Below, in pieces: positions 62,901-64,000 of a stretch of 64,000 nt of DNA. The DNA lies in assembly GCF_046524175.1 (NCBI RefSeq), contig NZ_JBEFZF010000002.1:682001-746000 (forward strand), written 5' to 3'. The first letter of the stretch is position 1. Every line of letters starts with the position of its first letter. Origin of the DNA: Spongiivirga sp046524175. GTDB taxonomy: Bacteria > Bacteroidota > Bacteroidia > Flavobacteriales > Flavobacteriaceae. The notes below the pieces were generated by a model. It saw only the letters and a program-made list of their open reading frames with translations, was not told where the DNA came from and searched no databases. The position numbers were made by a program, and so were the translations under genes.

Positions 62901-63285
62901 TAATATCGACCATTGAAACACCGGTAGACCAGGCTTTTGATCCAATAGTTCCTGATTTGTCAGATATATCTTCAAATTGGAAGTTACCTTTGTTTAGATA
63001 TAACTTATTTGATAATTGATTGGCGGTAAAATAAATATCGATTAGCCCATCATTATTAATATCCCCCAGCGCAACACCCCCACCATTGTAGAAGTTACGA
63101 TATTTATAAACGTTGAAATCATTATCATAACTTAGGTTATTAGCAAAGCTAATACCCGTTTGCGTTGAATCTAGTAGGGAAAACAGCGTTTGCTCTTCCG
63201 CTGTTTTTTTCGATTCGCATGACGTTAAACCAATAAGGAAAGATAAAAACAGTGTTTTTAAAAGTTTGATATGTAAGTCTTTCAA
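59989..63285 (-). CDS. VCBS/FG-GAP repeat lipoprotein with ASPIC-UnbV domain (paralogue 1)
   Basis: 1098 residues. Lipobox LTSC (Cys23). Numerous FG-GAP/VCBS units (DINNDGLIDIYFTANQ, DFDKDGDLDVYLLNN, DINGDGTKDLYIGGS, DIDNDGDQDIFVGQ and others) and an ASPIC-UnbV domain near the middle (LKLVLKGENKNTYGVGSKI...GFQSSMDPRPNFGLN). Same length and domain order as the downstream paralogue. It starts three bases after the small lipoprotein gene ends, so the genes are cotranscribed. Predicted calcium-stabilised propeller on the cell surface; the ligand is unknown. Confidence 0.9.
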   Translation of the reverse strand: MKDLHIKLLKTLFLSFLIGLTSCESKKTAEEQTLFSLLDSTQTGISFANNLSYDNDFNVYKYRNFYNGGGVALGDINNDGLIDIYFTANQLSNKLYLNKGNFQFEDISDKSGTIGSKAWSTGVSMVDINADGLLDIYVCNSGDVKGDNKQNELFINNGDLTFTEMASKYGLDDKGFSTHASFFDFDKDGDLDVYLLNNSYQAIGSFNLQRNERPKRDLLGGDKLMENVNGSFIDISEKAGIYGSVIGFGLGVTVADVNNDNWEDIYVSNDFFERDYLYINNQNGTFTESLTNQMKSTSGASMGADAADVNNDGYNDIFITEMLPSEYERLKSVTTFEDWNKYQYNVKNGYYHQFTRNTLQLNNTNNTFSEISRLSGVHASDWSWGALFFDMNNNGNKDLFIANGIYRDLTDQDYLQYISNEEVIKSIVTNNEVDYARLIEIIPSNPVSNHSYINKGGLKFERDFKTGINTKGFSNGSAYGDLDNDGDLDLVVNNVNMSCFVYRNNTRDKDSTNYLKLVLKGENKNTYGVGSKIKLITKNEKLLLEQQPIRGFQSSMDPRPNFGLNNANNISLVVDWPSGKQTLLENVTPNQTLIVEEKDALVRDNASKADKSTVLFNKEKTLPFKHEENKFIDFHRDRLLYHMCSTEGPKMASADINGDGTKDLYIGGSKNNTPTIMISKNGTYETLNTSDFDSSRSSEDAASIFFDADNDGDQDLYVCSGGVEFSQYSTAFLDRLYFNDGKGNFTLSKQKLPSKTNFVSSSTVINADIDNDGDQDIFVGQRTIPLKFGLPGSGFILKNDGNGNFTDVTNSAAPDLQDIGMITDALFEDINGDNLKDLIIVGEFMGVELFINNNGQFNRMKDNYTSTLKGWWNTIHATDIDNDGDQDFILGNHGQNSQFRASTKKPLKLYIGDFDKNGFSDPILTFTADDDKDYPFALRHNLIDQLKPLKKKFPDYKSFKNASITDIFSQEQLQATKVIEANILESIVLVNKGNLEFEAIKLPISAQLSPIYAINSGDFDKDGDNDILLGGNLYNVKPEVGRYDATFGIFLENKGNLTFQYHQSGKGFFVDGEIRDIIVKDNEVIVSRNSDSLSTFKY

Positions 63286-63288
63286 TTT

Positions 63289-63870
63289 TTAGTCTTTTAA
63301 GATAAATCGTAAATCATCAATTCTAGCATCAACTTCTCTGTTATTAACAGGAGATTCTATTAAAATTCTTCTATAGCCGTCAACTTTAACGAATACTTCT
63401 TCTTGACCTTTTTTCAAGGGTATTTTGATAAAGTTATTTCCCGGAAACCATTTTAATAAGCTGTCTTTGACTACAGGAAGTAGTTTGTCTGAATGTGCAG
63501 ACTCATTCCATAAAGCCCAAGAATCATAATAAAATTTTAGATCTAATCCTGTCATTGTCTTTTCTTCATTAAAAATACCATAGAAAAGCATGGTAAGTTT
63601 TTTATTCGCACTATCCTTCTTTCTGGAAGGAAGATTATATTGAACGAAATTGTTGGAAGGACCGTGCTTTACTAGTTTTTGGCTATTAAGTTTCCAACAT
63701 TTGTCGAAAAACTCTTGCTTGCTATCTCCAATTTTGAGTCCGAAAAACAGTGAATCATTCACTCTTTCAGTGGCAATTTCCCTTTTAACAAGTTTTGAAT
63801 ATTCACTTTGTTTGCAACTACTTATCAAAAGTATAAGTAGCATAATACATAGGGGATATTTACTTTTCAT
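63289..63870 (-). CDS. Small lipoprotein of the VCBS-haloperoxidase operon
   Basis: 193 residues from the ATG at 63870, chosen because it gives a compact signal peptide with lipobox ISSC (MKSKYPLCIMLLILLISSC) and overlaps the preceding stop by 11 bases; an ATG at 63912 would add fourteen residues. The mature part has LFFGLKIGDSKQEFFDKCWKL and DLKFYYDSWALW but no family I recognise. It is translationally coupled to the truncated VCBS gene upstream and followed after three bases by paralogue 1. Confidence 0.8.
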   Translation of the reverse strand: MKSKYPLCIMLLILLISSCKQSEYSKLVKREIATERVNDSLFFGLKIGDSKQEFFDKCWKLNSQKLVKHGPSNNFVQYNLPSRKKDSANKKLTMLFYGIFNEEKTMTGLDLKFYYDSWALWNESAHSDKLLPVVKDSLLKWFPGNNFIKIPLKKGQEEVFVKVDGYRRILIESPVNNREVDARIDDLRFILKD

Positions 63871-64000
63871 TAATAGTGTAAAAGTTTGTTTGATTATTAT
63901 TAATAGCTGCAACTAGTATTTTTTTGTTTTTTGTTGTAACCCATTTTAGGTTTCGAATTTGCCCTTCTATACCTAAGTTTTTAGGCTTATCTATTGGGGT
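63860..64000 (-). CDS. C-terminal end of a third VCBS repeat protein (cut by window)
   Basis: The last 46 codons of a minus-strand frame are open from the window end to the TAA at 63860-63862: TPIDKPKNLGIEGQIRNLKW, then KNKKILVAAINNNQTNFYTI. The ending aligns by eye with the tails of the two full VCBS proteins (RKIVKIGNQRYLVIVNNDKSYTFELP and EIRDIIVKDNEVIVSRNSDSLSTFKY). It overlaps the following lipoprotein gene by 11 bases. The family is inferred from this tail and position. Confidence 0.6.
   Translation of the reverse strand, partial: TPIDKPKNLGIEGQIRNLKWVTTKNKKILVAAINNNQTNFYTINEK

Noticed and set aside
56706..63285. Dense short DNA repeats such as CCATCATTATCAATAT on the plus strand
   Set aside because: They are the codons of the FG-GAP/VCBS calcium loops (DxDNDG) in two long coding frames, not a CRISPR array or satellite repeat; spacing and sequence vary.

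Overview
The window is an AT-rich, gene-dense piece of a Bacteroidota chromosome, almost certainly a marine member of the Flavobacteriaceae. The evidence is the Bacteroidota-type -7 promoter element TAnnTTTG in front of many genes, the near absence of purine-rich ribosome binding sites, lineage-typical families (DUF3098 beside ftsX and uppP, DUF4271 beside uroporphyrinogen-III synthase, DUF4296, a type IX secretion sorting domain, HD-Pycsar effector fusions, ResB-CcsA fusion) and the LeuS, PckA and NrfA sequence types. The genus cannot be fixed from the window; Maribacter/Zobellia/Arenibacter-like is a guess. No tRNA, rRNA, insertion sequence, prophage or CRISPR array was found.

Layout. 1-5 kb (minus): a TonB-like protein cut by the window edge, a MarR-GNAT fusion with its own palindromic operator, then the envelope cluster ftsX, a small membrane protein, DUF3098, uppP, truB. 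5-11.2 kb (plus): ketopantoate-reductase family protein, a small outer-membrane barrel, leuS (with an AT-rich extra block), alanine dehydrogenase. 11.2-12.5 kb: three short consecutive transcription units that share one promoter module and encode a 20-residue peptide, a 48-residue peptide and a lipoprotein. 12.5-24.6 kb: zinc metallopeptidase, an Lrp regulator beside a saccharopine-dehydrogenase-like enzyme, DUF423, pckA, hemD-like, DUF4271, dolichyl-phosphate-mannose-type glycosyltransferase, dihydroorotase, DUF4296, an epimerase, a 55-residue membrane protein with a hairpin-rich leader, and tyrS. 24.6-35.5 kb: YHS protein, LuxE-like protein, a minimal type IX sorting-domain protein, a PhoB/PhoR-like pair, a glycosyltransferase, trmB, a LysE transporter, an alkyltransferase-like DNA repair protein, envelope lipoproteins, a membrane-bound AraC regulator and an outer-membrane protein.

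35.5-47.6 kb: an iron-sulfur/redox set (Mrp ATPase, NifU, TrxR-like ferredoxin reductase, adrenodoxin-type ferredoxin), a metallophosphoesterase, a large GAF protein facing an HD-Pycsar effector fusion, a 1229-residue phosphoesterase/kinase-like/outer-membrane-barrel fusion, and an AIM24 protein. 47.6-54.3 kb (minus): a nitrite ammonification operon reading barrel protein, nrfH, nrfA, ResB-CcsA cytochrome c maturation fusion, with a TGAC-N4-GTCA palindrome in front. 54.4-64 kb (minus): an apparent six-gene operon of secreted proteins with at least three VCBS/ASPIC-UnbV paralogues (one cut by the window end), two lipoproteins and a vanadium haloperoxidase homologue.

The most unusual items are the last operon, the three-domain phosphoesterase/kinase-like/barrel protein, the orphan HD-Pycsar effector, and the shared promoter module with micro-peptides at 11.2-11.9 kb.
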